From positions 1-50,655 of the forward strand of contig PKTH01000008.1 in assembly GCA_002869265.1 (NCBI GenBank): a DNA stretch of 50,655 bases, in the 5' to 3' direction. The stretch comes from Candidatus Parcubacteria bacterium (GTDB taxonomy: Bacteria; Patescibacteriota; Patescibacteriia; Patescibacteriales; BM507). Positions 1-8,706 of this stretch are shown here, piece by piece. The number at the start of each line of letters is the position of its first letter. Position 1 is the first letter of the stretch. Position numbers and translations under genes: made by a program. Under the pieces are notes generated by a model. It saw only the letters and a program-made list of their open reading frames with translations, did not search any database and was not told where the DNA came from.

Positions 1-72
1 TGGTTCAGCGACCTCTGGTGTTGGTTCAGCGACCTCTGGTGTTGGTTCAGCGACCTCTGGTGTTGGTTCAGC
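1..72. repeat. Perfect 21-bp tandem repeat coding AEPTPEV
   Basis: Three identical 21-bp units (1-21, 22-42, 43-63) and a partial fourth (64-72) are seen. On the minus strand they code for the heptad AEPTPEV, an acidic Pro-rich linker of the kind that spans cell walls. The array probably continues past the left edge. Identity at the DNA level implies recent expansion or slippage. Confidence 0.95.
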
Positions 73-3000
73 AAGATCAACTTCTCCAATATCTCCAGAT
101 TTCTGAATTGAGTTGCCGGCGCCCTCCAGTGCTTCTTGATTTCTCAATAAATATTGTTCAACTGTTTCACCTTCTTTAGGGGGTCCAATGAGATTCTTAA
201 CTTTTTGAAGTTCTGAACTCAATTCTTTTCTATTGGTTAATTCTGCGATATCAAGTCTATCTCCCAAAAAAGTATCACGTTTATCTGCTGGGTTAGCCAA
301 AAATTCTTCTTTTAATATTTCGTTCATCTCCTCAGTTTTACTATAATCATATTGGTATTGAGGAGGACCTTCATTTTCAAGTCTTCCTGGGTACCTAAAC
401 TTTCCTTCCAAAACATCGCTCGCTTTTAAGTCTTTATTATACTGCCATTCTTCTGATTGATCTCTAAAAAAACTACCCTTGTTATAAATTTTATCCTCAA
501 TACTTTTTTTCAATGCCTCCTTGGCGTCTAGATCATTATGAGGATTCTCTAAATCTTCTTTATCCAAAACTTTTTCAGCTGGCCCAGAGGATGGATTATG
601 TTTATATTCATATTTTTCTAAATTGCCTTTATCAGCACCTTCAAATTTATTATTACTATTAATATAATGCCCCTCTTCACTTACCACTCCTCCATCTTTG
701 TACACCTCATGAACATAAGCCCCTCTCTGAGGGTCTGTGTCGATAACATAAGAAACTTTGCCTATGCCAGCTGAACCAACTCTCACCTCCTGTCCGGTAT
801 CTAGGTCAACATAGCCAGCCTTTATTGCTAACCTATGAGCCTCTCGGCCAGACCACTCCTTAACAGCCTCCGCATCACCGAGATCACCCTTGTAACCAAA
901 AACTTTTGGATTGTCAACCAATTGTCTTTTTAGGGCATGTTCTATTCCTTCCCCTTTTCGAATCATTGCTTTCTCAAGTAATTCATTTGAAATCTCTACC
1001 TTAGACTCAGCCTCAGTGACCACCTTACTAGCATCAATGCCATCTCTATCATTTTCGAAGCCTCTATCACCAGCACTGTCAACTGCGTCTATCTCAGCCT
1101 CTCTAGCAAAAACTGAATCATAGGGTTCTTCAGGAATATTTTTTGTAACTTCTTCAGCAGTCTTTACTGCTTCTTCACCAAATGCTGTGTATGGAGGAGT
1201 GTTTGTTTGCTCTGCAACATTAGGATTAAAGCCTTCTGGATAAACAAATTCTCCATTTTCCACTAAAGGGGTCCCCCCTCTCATTGGAACCTTAAATCCA
1301 GATTTATCTGAGGAAACACCATCAGCAAGCTCTTCTCTACTCCCTGAAAAATTTCCCTGCAACTCTCTTATACCGGCACCGACAACAGCAAAACCAGCAC
1401 TCCAGATCACACCATTACGAACCTTTTTAAAAATAAATTTTCTTCTTTCAGAGCTTATTTTTTGCTCTTTGAGATTCAAGAAATTCTCAAGTCTCTGCTC
1501 TAGCTCTTCCTTTACCGCAGGACTGTTTTCAGAGACTAAAACTTTTGCTTTTGCTACAGCACTAACAAGAGAATATTCAGAAGACACTCTATTGTCGATC
1601 TCTCCATAATTAACTAATCCATCAGCAATTTTTTCCTGTGTGAAATCTAGCCTAGTCATTATCCTAGATAATAATTCATCAATTTTTTCTTGATTTGTTT
1701 CAGCATCCTGCTGAAGTGTCTCCAGGTCGTCAAACATTCTATTTAATTTTTGAGAAAGTCCATCTCCGCTAACTATATTTTTGGCTTGCTCAGACTTATC
1801 AAGAACACCCTCTCTAGCCAACCTATCATTTTCGCTCAACTCCCCCTTTCCTCTTTGATAGGCTCGCAAACCACCAATTGAAGCTGCCACTAGGGGTGCG
1901 GCTGCAAAACCCAATACTGCCCCAGTTGCCCCTCTCGCTATATAACCACCTCCAGAAAACAAAAGCCTTTCTGTCACAACGCCTTTGAGTGCTTCTTTGT
2001 ACCATTTACCATCCTTTATGTTTTTTATTTGATCTTCCACATCTGGATTTGCATTAAAATACTGAGTCATTCTAACGCTCTTATCTATTTCACTAATTCT
2101 CTGCATAGCTTCTACTTCAGAACCTTTAGAAGCCATCAAAGTAAGCATCTCCTGCAAGGCCTTTTCAAACCTAGCTTGTCTCATGCTATACACTTCTCTG
2201 TCATGCTTACTGCCAAAAGACTTGTCTTGTGATGTTTTTGAAAAATTAGAGGCTATTATATTAAACTGCTTAATAGCTTCCTTCTCTTCTTCGGTCATGC
2301 CCTCTTGTTCTCCAATAAAATTCATTCTTGTCTTTCCGTCAACCAATTCCACTTCAGGACCACTAGACCTCATTACATCTACAATTTGCTTCAACAAATT
2401 CTCATAATCCTTTTCCCTATCACCCTCCATAAGGTTCTTATTTCTCATTTCAGATAATTTGTCTTTTTTAATATCTGCAACTTTTTTATGCTTGCTAAAT
2501 GCCCCCCAAACTTTTTTTAGAAAACCCCTATTCTTTTGGTCTTCTTTATATTGTGCATCCGACTCAGAAATAACCTTACCAAGTAACAGCTGTTTCATGT
2601 TCTCCATCGCTAAAATCTGTTGCCCTTCTGACAATTCACCAAAACCCTCTATCTTCTTTAAATCTTCCATCTTAATGCCCAAATTTTCTTCTATAAGAGC
2701 AATATCTTCTGGACTTAACTTAATTTCACCTGAAGATGTTTCACTTATATTTTCAGTTTTATGTTCATTTTCTTCATCATTTTTATTTAATTCTTCCAAC
2801 TCTTCGGCAGAAATAATCTTGTACAAAGGGTCTTCTTTAGTCTCGGAGTATTTTACAACAAGAGCCTGCCCTCTCACATAGCCCATGATAAACCAATCAT
2901 CTTCTATATCCCCTGAACTTCTCTTAACTTTAATCAATCTATTTTTTCCATCTTCCATTGCAGCTAAAACATCTTCTTTTGAAAATGAAAAATCTTCTTT

Positions 3001-4215
3001 TTTTACTTTCTTAATCTCATGCTCAACACTAGAGTTTTCTGCATTGTCAATCGAGCTGTTAGGATTAGACATTCTTATTTCGTCCCCCTCATTCAGTTCC
3101 TGAAAATCAGAGATACTAATTCCCTTAACAAGATTACCCTCACCATCAGGATTTTTTTTCCAAACTGAAATAATATTTCCACGAACCTGTGACACAATCC
3201 AATCATCTTCAATATCACCACTGGTCCTTCTCACTTTAATTACCTGATTAATTCTAGGCTCAAGTCCAACTATTTCTTTTTTATCTTCTGACTGGATGCT
3301 TTCATGTTCTCTAAAATCAATATTTTCTGTATCATCTTCTTTTGCATCAACATCTTCAGAGCTGACTCCATCTTTCACTTCGAGACTTTTCTGTCTTATT
3401 AATTTCACTACATCTCTTAGAGAGCTAATTCTTGGAAGGCTATTTAAGTTTTTATTTTCAAGCACAACCTCATGAATCCTATTGACCAGGTCTTCCGGAT
3501 CATAGGTCTTACCACCCTGCTCCACAGGACCAATTTGTCTTATTAACTCATATAACTCATGGGGTCCTTGAACATTCTCAAGTCCTTTCTTAAATAGCTC
3601 TTCATTCTCATTTACTTTCACAGATTCCTCAACACTACCTACAGAAGAAACTTTGCTCTCTACAATTTGTTCATCACTCGGATAATCACCCTCATGAAGC
3701 TTCTCCTCATCAAGACCTGGAATATCCATATATTTATCACCATCTCTCTCATTCTCATAAACCCTTTTAACTTCGTTGTATTTTTGATTTACTTTATCTT
3801 GCTCAGTCTGTAATTCATTAATCAACGCTTTGCAGGCATTAATATGATTCTCTAACTCCAAACCGCCCCCAAGAGCACCGGTCTCAGACAACTTAGCGTA
3901 AGTATTTTTTACTTCGGCATTAAGCGCTTGCATTGCTTCTTGGCTTGCTTGATTAAAAACTTTATAGGCATTTTCCTCAAAGTACTTAAAAATTTTCAAA
4001 GCATCTCCAAAAAAGTTTGTTTCAGAAATAGCCCGCAATTTGTCCTTTGAATTTGCCAGCTCCTGACGAGCAGAGGAAACAGTTTTTTCAAAACTATTTT
4101 TTATCTGCTCTATTTTTTCCTTTGAAGCATTAAGACTAAAATTTTCCCGAGACTCTACCTCACTTTCTTCTTCGGGAGATTTTAATAATTCTTCAGGCTT
4201 TTTGTCGTCTGTCAT
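1..4215 (-). CDS. Giant coiled-coil and membrane protein, CPR-type, C-terminus beyond window
   Basis: The frame stays open for 1405 codons from ATG 4213-4215 to the left edge, so the stop lies outside. I do not recognise a named family. The N-terminal 250 residues are acidic, Lys/Glu-rich and probably coiled coil. Around residues 325-380 and 425-475 two related modules start with IKVRRTSGDIEDDW and IKVKRSSGDIEDDW, an internal duplication. A hydrophobic Gly/Ala-rich segment at about 750-780 and another at about 928-950 look membrane-inserting. Around residues 1060-1120 KGEGIEHALKRQL followed by a GYVDLDTGQEVRVG stretch is weakly LysM-like. The visible end is a perfect repeat of AEPTPEV. The start follows a 52-codon ORF by 7 bp and has no SD. 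Function is unknown; a cell-envelope scaffold is a guess. Confidence 0.8.
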   Translation of the reverse strand, partial: MTDDKKPEELLKSPEEESEVESRENFSLNASKEKIEQIKNSFEKTVSSARQELANSKDKLRAISETNFFGDALKIFKYFEENAYKVFNQASQEAMQALNAEVKNTYAKLSETGALGGGLELENHINACKALINELQTEQDKVNQKYNEVKRVYENERDGDKYMDIPGLDEEKLHEGDYPSDEQIVESKVSSVGSVEESVKVNENEELFKKGLENVQGPHELYELIRQIGPVEQGGKTYDPEDLVNRIHEVVLENKNLNSLPRISSLRDVVKLIRQKSLEVKDGVSSEDVDAKEDDTENIDFREHESIQSEDKKEIVGLEPRINQVIKVRRTSGDIEDDWIVSQVRGNIISVWKKNPDGEGNLVKGISISDFQELNEGDEIRMSNPNSSIDNAENSSVEHEIKKVKKEDFSFSKEDVLAAMEDGKNRLIKVKRSSGDIEDDWFIMGYVRGQALVVKYSETKEDPLYKIISAEELEELNKNDEENEHKTENISETSSGEIKLSPEDIALIEENLGIKMEDLKKIEGFGELSEGQQILAMENMKQLLLGKVISESDAQYKEDQKNRGFLKKVWGAFSKHKKVADIKKDKLSEMRNKNLMEGDREKDYENLLKQIVDVMRSSGPEVELVDGKTRMNFIGEQEGMTEEEKEAIKQFNIIASNFSKTSQDKSFGSKHDREVYSMRQARFEKALQEMLTLMASKGSEVEAMQRISEIDKSVRMTQYFNANPDVEDQIKNIKDGKWYKEALKGVVTERLLFSGGGYIARGATGAVLGFAAAPLVAASIGGLRAYQRGKGELSENDRLAREGVLDKSEQAKNIVSGDGLSQKLNRMFDDLETLQQDAETNQEKIDELLSRIMTRLDFTQEKIADGLVNYGEIDNRVSSEYSLVSAVAKAKVLVSENSPAVKEELEQRLENFLNLKEQKISSERRKFIFKKVRNGVIWSAGFAVVGAGIRELQGNFSGSREELADGVSSDKSGFKVPMRGGTPLVENGEFVYPEGFNPNVAEQTNTPPYTAFGEEAVKTAEEVTKNIPEEPYDSVFAREAEIDAVDSAGDRGFENDRDGIDASKVVTEAESKVEISNELLEKAMIRKGEGIEHALKRQLVDNPKVFGYKGDLGDAEAVKEWSGREAHRLAIKAGYVDLDTGQEVRVGSAGIGKVSYVIDTDPQRGAYVHEVYKDGGVVSEEGHYINSNNKFEGADKGNLEKYEYKHNPSSGPAEKVLDKEDLENPHNDLDAKEALKKSIEDKIYNKGSFFRDQSEEWQYNKDLKASDVLEGKFRYPGRLENEGPPQYQYDYSKTEEMNEILKEEFLANPADKRDTFLGDRLDIAELTNRKELSSELQKVKNLIGPPKEGETVEQYLLRNQEALEGAGNSIQKSGDIGEVDLAEPTPEVAEPTPEVAEPTPEVAEP

Positions 4216-4222
4216 ATATAGC

Positions 4223-4381
4223 TTATAAATTTATATCTTTTTTTAATTTTTCTACATATTCATTTTCTGCTCGCTCTAAAAGACTTGCCATTTCCTGATC
4301 TTTCAGGTCCTTAGCCTTTTGGATATCACTCTTATACTTCTCGTATATTTCTGATATTTTTTTATTTATATCCCCTACCAT
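4223..4381 (-). CDS. 52-residue charged helical protein
   Basis: ATG 4379-4381 to TAA 4223-4225. The product is 52 residues, rich in Lys, Glu and Ile/Leu in a heptad-like pattern (start MVGDINKKISEIYEKYKSD), so it is probably one amphipathic helix or short coiled coil. It has no signal peptide or membrane segment. It ends 7 bp before the giant gene and has a weak purine stretch (GAAGAAA) before ATG. A -10 TATAAT lies about 60 bp upstream, so the two genes are probably one transcript. The family is not recognised. A small partner of the giant protein is inference only. Confidence 0.6.
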   Translation of the reverse strand: MVGDINKKISEIYEKYKSDIQKAKDLKDQEMASLLERAENEYVEKLKKDINL

Positions 4382-4442
4382 TTTCTTCAATAGATATTAA
4401 AAACTGATTTTTACTTTGAAAAATCATTTAGTTTATATTTAT

Positions 4443-4448
4443 ATTATA
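4443..4448 (-). promoter_or_regulatory. -10 box for the 52-aa ORF/giant gene transcript
   Basis: TATAAT on the minus strand, about 62 bp before ATG 4381. The -35 region at 17-bp spacing is only a T-run that overlaps the upstream terminator, so this is a tentative promoter. Confidence 0.45.
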
Positions 4449-4460
4449 CAACATTTTCAT

Positions 4461-4497
4461 AAAACAAAAAACCCTGCTAAGCAGGATTATTTTTTGT
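4461..4497 (-). terminator. Intrinsic terminator after the winged-helix gene
   Basis: The minus strand shows CCTGC-TTA-GCAGG followed by GTTTTTTG, just downstream of the stop at 4508. A T-run exists on the other side too, but no plus-strand gene ends here. Confidence 0.8.
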
Positions 4498-4507
4498 GAA
4501 AAATTTT

Positions 4508-5167
4508 TTAAGCTAGGCCAATATTATCAACTATTACTATCTTATCGCCTTCTAAAACATTATAGAGAAAAACGTCTGTCATATCACGTCTAAATAAATA
4601 TTCTTTTTGATCCATGATAGTATAATTTAGCTCTCTCCCCATTTCACGCTCTAGATCATTTATTATTTTTGCTAATTTAGATTTATTTAGTTTCCCTATA
4701 ATAAATAAATCCACTGGAGAATTATCGGAATTTACAAAAAAACCAGTTAAATAAAAAAGTTGTGGATTGCCAAGTTCTTGAATTTTTTTAACAAAGTTTC
4801 TCTCATAGAGCATTTGAGACTTTACTATCAGGTCTTTTATCTCTTCATAGAGAACAAATTCTTTATTCACTTGAAAATACTTTTTTTCTTGTCCGGTTGC
4901 CGCATCAAGTTTTTTTTCTTTCTTTCTGGTAGTGGTAGAATTCCTGGTTTTAACTGTGTCGTACTCTTCGGCAACAGCTGAGTCTTTAGCTGAGAAAGAT
5001 TTAAGCAAGCCAAATTGTTCAAGATTTTCAAGTTCTCTTCGAACTGAGTTAATCTGCAAGCTCAAATCCCTTGAAATTTGTCTAATATAATACTTTTCTT
5101 CTGGATGTAAAAGAAACAATTTTAAAATTTTTATTCTTGCATTAGATCCAAAAAGCTTGCCTAACAT
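4508..5167 (-). CDS. Winged-helix regulator fused to nucleotidyltransferase-like domain
   Basis: 219 residues. The N-terminal 60 residues form a winged helix of ArsR/MarR type (start MLGKLFGSNARIKILKLFLL, recognition region QISRDLSLQINSVRRELENL). A Lys/Thr/Ser-rich charged linker (about 60-95) follows. The C-terminal 110 residues include FYLTGFFVNSDNSPVDLFII and the block DLEREMGRELNYTIMDQKEY, which is typical of CPR regulators joining a wHTH to a minimal-nucleotidyltransferase (MNT-like) fold. The usual GS...D-x-D catalytic signature is not evident (FVNSDNSPVDLFIIG keeps only one D-type position), so enzymatic activity is doubtful. The gene is transcribed alone, divergent from the PP2C-like gene, and ends at a good terminator. 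A local repressor or sensor is plausible; the ligand is unknown. Confidence 0.7.
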   Translation of the reverse strand: MLGKLFGSNARIKILKLFLLHPEEKYYIRQISRDLSLQINSVRRELENLEQFGLLKSFSAKDSAVAEEYDTVKTRNSTTTRKKEKKLDAATGQEKKYFQVNKEFVLYEEIKDLIVKSQMLYERNFVKKIQELGNPQLFYLTGFFVNSDNSPVDLFIIGKLNKSKLAKIINDLEREMGRELNYTIMDQKEYLFRRDMTDVFLYNVLEGDKIVIVDNIGLA

Positions 5168-5201
5168 AATTTATCACTTAATTTTAGCCTTTTTATTTTT
5201 C

Positions 5202-5230
5202 TTAACGTTTGTATTTTTTTATAGTATAAT
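5202..5230 (+). promoter_or_regulatory. Promoter for the PP2C-like membrane protein
   Basis: TTAACG at 5202-5207, a 17-bp spacer, and a perfect TATAAT at 5225-5230; ATG is at 5265. It sits in the 97-bp divergent gap shared with the winged-helix gene. Confidence 0.7.
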
Positions 5231-5264
5231 AATAACATAAAATAGTCAAAAAAAATAACTCTAT

Positions 5265-7496
5265 ATGGGACACAGGATTGGACAACTTATTTTAACACCT
5301 GCAAGCAAGAACAGTACAATCAGTGAAGTTTTTGTTGCTGAACCTGATTCGGAGAAAGAAGCATTGGCTGGTAAAATTTTTATATTACTAGAGATAGAAA
5401 CAAAAAGGTCAGACGGCTTAAAGCTTTCTAATTTCCTTATTAATTTTATCAACAATTCTTATTATCAAAACGAAAAGTTAATCTTGAAGGAAAAAATTCC
5501 ATCCCTAAGGATTGAACACATATTTGAATCAGTTATTTCAAAAGCAAATAAAAAGATTCTTGAGTTTATAAAAGAAGAAAAAATCAAAATATCTACCAAA
5601 TCTCTTAATTCAACGATTGGTCTTATTTACAATGACGAAATTCACTTCAGCACTGCTGGTAAAAACAGGTCTCTTTTGATATACAAAAAAGCACAAAGTC
5701 AAAACAATAGCTATAAAACAATTGATTTAAATAATTCATCCACTGAAGAAGATGCTTCAAGAGACAAAATATTTACAAACGTTATCAGTGGGACCATACC
5801 GGAAGGAAGTACTTTTGTTTTTTCCAACGAACCGCTTCCAGAATACCTGTCGCCTAACCAGCTTTCTGATATTGTAACCAAACTACCACCAACAAGCGCC
5901 GTTGAACAAATGAAAAATACTCTCGCTCAAATTAATGAGTACATTTCATTTATTGGTATTATTATAAAAAGCTCGAATCTGCTAAGTGCGGAAGCAAATA
6001 CTACGCCGATCTCTAACAATAATGAATCTTCTATTAACAAATTAAATAACACCGAACAAGAAACAGAGGAAATTTTAAGTCCCACTGGAGCTTCGAAAGT
6101 AAAAAAATATGCTAAAGCACCGGTAGAGCTTTTATCTAAAATGGCAAAAGGGAGCCAAAAACAGGACGATCTCTTCACCAGAACTAAATCAAAAATAAAT
6201 CCCAGGGTATTTAAATTTTATTCAAAGAAACTCTTAAACGCCACAAAATCATTGTTGATTCTTATTCTTAACTCTATTTTCTTTCTGTTTAAATATCTAA
6301 GTGACAAAGAAAAATTAAATGCTACAAAAAACTCCACTCTTCAGTACTCAACTAGCGCTTTCACTAAAATGAAATCTATTTTTTCCCTAATGCGTGGAAG
6401 ATATAAATATATAATAATTATATTTATTTTTTCGGTCTTCGGAATATTTTACAATATAAACAAATCAAACCAAGAAAAGCTAGCGGCAGAGAAACTTGCT
6501 CAATACAATGAATTAAAGTCATCGATTGAACAAAAGCAAAATCAAGCCGAAGCAAATCTCCTATACAACAACGATGATGGAGCTAAAGAATTATTTATTG
6601 AAATTCGCGACCTTCTCGACACACTCCCTCAAGAAACAGAAGAACAAAAAACACAATATGATGATTTTTATACAAAACTTAACGAACAAATTGACAAAGT
6701 AAGAAAAGTGGTCGAAATACCTCTGAGCGAATCCATGGTAAACTTTAGCAGTGTAAACAAAAATGCCAAAGTAAGCTCTATAGTTCTTCTTGACAACAAC
6801 ATATACGCTAGTGACCCTGACCAAGATTCTATCTATATTTATGATATAAACTCAAAACTAGCTACAACAATTACTGACATCAATAAATCTTTTAATAACT
6901 TGTCTTCTCCTATTGTTTCAGATGACGGCTCTATCTATTGGTACAACAATGAAAGCATAATAAAACTAGACTCGGGTTCTGAAGAAATATTCCAAGTAGA
7001 CTTAGCCAAAGAAGATAATTCTGATATTAAAGATATGAAAATTTTTAACAATCGACCATATATGCTTGATTCAAACAACTCTCAAATCTATAGATACGAA
7101 ACTGGTGATAGCGGTTTTGCTCAATATTCCACATGGCTTAACGAAGATATCGACCTTTCAAAATCAGTTGCCCTAAGTATTGACGGAAATATTTTCACCC
7201 TTGACACATCAGGTCAAATAAATAAGTTTTTAAAAGGAGATCAAGAAAATTTTATCCAAGATCTAGTAGAGCCAGAAGTTGAAAACGCTAACAAATTAAT
7301 TGTCTCCCAAAACGAAGATTTATTATATATTCTTGAAGGACAAAAATCAAGAATCATCTCATTCCGAAAAGACGGAAAATTTATTGAACAATACCAGTCA
7401 AAAAATCTAAACTCCATAGACGATATTATTCTAGATGAAGAAAATAAAACCTTCTATATATTATCAAACAATTCTATTTATTCATTTGCCTTTTAA
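5265..7496 (+). CDS. PP2C-like (probably inactive) membrane protein with beta-propeller tail
   Basis: 743 residues. Residues 1-225 follow the layout of a PPM/PP2C phosphatase: GKIFILLEIETKRSDG where active enzymes have a V-x-DGMGGH motif, then STIGLIYNDEIHFSTAGKNRS where they have a TTL...N-V-GDSR motif, and SEPLP/SPNQLSDI-like C-terminal pieces. The metal-binding aspartates are replaced, so a pseudophosphatase is likely. Low-complexity and basic segments lead to two hydrophobic helices (about 329-345, SLLILILNSIFFLFKYL, and 379-396). A Glu/Gln-rich helix (400-490) comes next. The last 250 residues hold repeated NNIYASD/DGSIYWYN/NQIYRYE blades of a propeller. The tail is presumably outside and the PP2C fold inside, as in a trans-envelope sensor. 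No SD; own promoter; shared terminator with rplL. Confidence 0.65.
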   Translation: MGHRIGQLILTPASKNSTISEVFVAEPDSEKEALAGKIFILLEIETKRSDGLKLSNFLINFINNSYYQNEKLILKEKIPSLRIEHIFESVISKANKKILEFIKEEKIKISTKSLNSTIGLIYNDEIHFSTAGKNRSLLIYKKAQSQNNSYKTIDLNNSSTEEDASRDKIFTNVISGTIPEGSTFVFSNEPLPEYLSPNQLSDIVTKLPPTSAVEQMKNTLAQINEYISFIGIIIKSSNLLSAEANTTPISNNNESSINKLNNTEQETEEILSPTGASKVKKYAKAPVELLSKMAKGSQKQDDLFTRTKSKINPRVFKFYSKKLLNATKSLLILILNSIFFLFKYLSDKEKLNATKNSTLQYSTSAFTKMKSIFSLMRGRYKYIIIIFIFSVFGIFYNINKSNQEKLAAEKLAQYNELKSSIEQKQNQAEANLLYNNDDGAKELFIEIRDLLDTLPQETEEQKTQYDDFYTKLNEQIDKVRKVVEIPLSESMVNFSSVNKNAKVSSIVLLDNNIYASDPDQDSIYIYDINSKLATTITDINKSFNNLSSPIVSDDGSIYWYNNESIIKLDSGSEEIFQVDLAKEDNSDIKDMKIFNNRPYMLDSNNSQIYRYETGDSGFAQYSTWLNEDIDLSKSVALSIDGNIFTLDTSGQINKFLKGDQENFIQDLVEPEVENANKLIVSQNEDLLYILEGQKSRIISFRKDGKFIEQYQSKNLNSIDDIILDEENKTFYILSNNSIYSFAF

Positions 7497-7501
7497 TAAA
7501 A

Positions 7502-7537
7502 TAAAAAAAAGAACCTTTCTAGGTTCTTTTTTTTATT
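7502..7537. terminator. Bidirectional terminator between the PP2C-like gene and rplL
   Basis: GAACCT-TTCT-AGGTTC flanked by an A-run and a T-run lies between two convergent genes. It serves both strands. Confidence 0.9.
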
Positions 7538-7549
7538 TGTGAAATTGGT

Positions 7550-7969
7550 TTATTTCAATGTTACTTTTGCACCTGCTTCTTCTAGTTGTCCTTTGATTTC
7601 TTCTGCCTCTTCCTTCTTAACTCCCTCCTTAACAACCTTTGGAGCTGCATCAACAAGGTCTTTTGCTTCTTTTAGACCCATCTCTGTAATAGCTCTAACT
7701 GCTTTAATGACAGCAATTTTGTTTCCACCAGCTTCGGTGATTTCAATATCAAAGCTATCTTTTTCTTCAGCTTCTGCTTCACCGCCTGCGGCAGGACCAC
7801 CTGCTACCATCATTGCTGGAGCAGCTGCAGAAACACCAAATTTGTCTTCTAGAATTTTAACTAGCTCAGCTAAATCTAGAACTGACATTTTTTCGATTTC
7901 AGAAACTAGTGATTGAAATTTTTCAGGAACTACAACCTCGCTTGTTTCTTGTGTTTTTTCTTCTGACAT
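7550..7969 (-). CDS. rplL: Ribosomal protein L7/L12
   Basis: 139 residues, slightly longer than the usual 120-125 because of an extra N-terminal stretch before the dimerisation domain ([18 protein letters not shown]). An Ala/Gly hinge (about 50-68) precedes the C-terminal domain with the conserved [24 protein letters not shown] helix, which binds elongation factors. It forms the stalk dimers that bind L10. It lies 47 bp after rplJ in the same transcript. A small hairpin CCGT-TTTT-ACGG sits in that gap (7983-7994). There is no SD; the ATG is preceded by an A/T-rich stretch. Confidence 0.98.
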   Translation of the reverse strand: MSEEKTQETSEVVVPEKFQSLVSEIEKMSVLDLAELVKILEDKFGVSAAAPAMMVAGGPAAGGEAEAEEKDSFDIEITEAGGNKIAVIKAVRAITEMGLKEAKDLVDAAPKVVKEGVKKEEAEEIKGQLEEAGAKVTLK

Positions 7970-8016
7970 ATTTTTTATTTTACCGTAAAAACGGATTAAT
8001 TATTATTAATAAATTA

Positions 8017-8541
8017 TTATTTTTTTTCTTCAAATGCTTTCAAGACTGTAACTAGTCCTCTTAGGTTTCCTGCTAATACGTTTACAAAACCTGAAACTGG
8101 AGCGTTGATTGAACCAACAATCTTAGCATAAAGTTCTTGTTTGCTTGGAAGACCTGCTAGCTGTTTCACACTATCGGGCCCCATAAACTTATTTTCTAGG
8201 ATACCACCAACAAACTCAACCTTTCCTTCGTGGCTAGAAATAAATTTATCAACTACTTTAGCTGGTGAAACCTCGTCATCATATCCAAACACAGCGGCAA
8301 CCCTACCATCAAAACTCTTAACATCCAGGCCATCGACTTTTGAATCCTTGAATGCAATATCTAATAAAGTTTTCTTGGCAACGAAATATTCATTATTTTC
8401 ATTTCCAAGTTCACCTCTTAACTCTTCATTTTCTTTAACACCCAAACCATCAAATTTTGTAAAAATGACAGATTTCGATCTGCTAATTTTGTCTTTTAGA
8501 GCCTGAAGGATTTCTTGCTTTTGTTCCTTTGTTTTAGGCAT
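8017..8541 (-). CDS. rplJ: Ribosomal protein L10
   Basis: 174 residues, a normal length. The start MPKTKEQKQEILQALKDKI and the block KKTLLDIAFKD are typical of L10, which anchors L12 dimers to 23S rRNA. The C-terminal helix (INAPVSGFVNVLAGNLRGLVTVLKAFEEKK) is the L12-binding part. The gene is first in a two-gene rplJ-rplL operon and is not next to rplK-rplA, which lie 39 kb away. The 5' leader contains the L10-binding element and an attenuator, so autoregulation is expected. Confidence 0.98.
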   Translation of the reverse strand: MPKTKEQKQEILQALKDKISRSKSVIFTKFDGLGVKENEELRGELGNENNEYFVAKKTLLDIAFKDSKVDGLDVKSFDGRVAAVFGYDDEVSPAKVVDKFISSHEGKVEFVGGILENKFMGPDSVKQLAGLPSKQELYAKIVGSINAPVSGFVNVLAGNLRGLVTVLKAFEEKK

Positions 8542-8573
8542 ATTTTTATATTATTTAATTACTAATTATAAAA

Positions 8574-8598
8574 TAAAAAAATCTGTGTTTCCACAGAC
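8574..8598 (-). terminator. Leader attenuator terminator upstream of rplJ
   Basis: Minus strand: TCTGTG-GAAA-CACAGA then seven T, 33 bp before the rplJ ATG. It is an intrinsic terminator located between promoter and gene, so it can only act as an attenuator. Its 5' arm GTCTGTGG can instead pair with CCGCAGAC of the L10-binding element. Confidence 0.85.
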
Positions 8599-8673
8599 AT
8601 TAAAAAAGCTAATATTCGCCTTAGTTTCCTAGGTGGGTCTTATTTTTTGCCCACTGTCTGCGGTAACTTTATA
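8599..8673 (-). ncRNA. Ribosomal L10 leader RNA
   Basis: The leader holds ACCGCAGACAGTGGG and, 16 nt on, GACCCACCTAGGAAAC. TGGG pairs with CCCA, leaving the conserved CCGCAGACAG and CCTAGG sides as in known bacterial L10 leaders (comparison from memory). L10 or the L10-L12 complex should bind here and control the downstream attenuator. Confidence 0.8.
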
Positions 8674-8674
8674 T

Positions 8675-8703
8675 ATACTATCAATTTTTTGATAAAAGGT
8701 CAA
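8675..8703 (-). promoter_or_regulatory. Promoter of rplJ-rplL
   Basis: TTGACC (8698-8703), 17-bp spacer, TAGTAT (8675-8680). It lies 4 bp from the stop of the preceding gene, and the L10 leader begins right after it. Confidence 0.75.
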
Positions 8704-8706
8704 GCT

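Noticed and set aside
1-72. 21-bp repeats as a CRISPR or iteron origin
   Set aside because: Direct head-to-tail units without spacers that code for AEPTPEV in the open frame.
7539-7916. 125-codon ORF opposite rplL
   Set aside because: Antisense of a certain ribosomal gene, no start signals.
8141-8506. 121-codon ORF opposite rplJ
   Set aside because: Antisense shadow.
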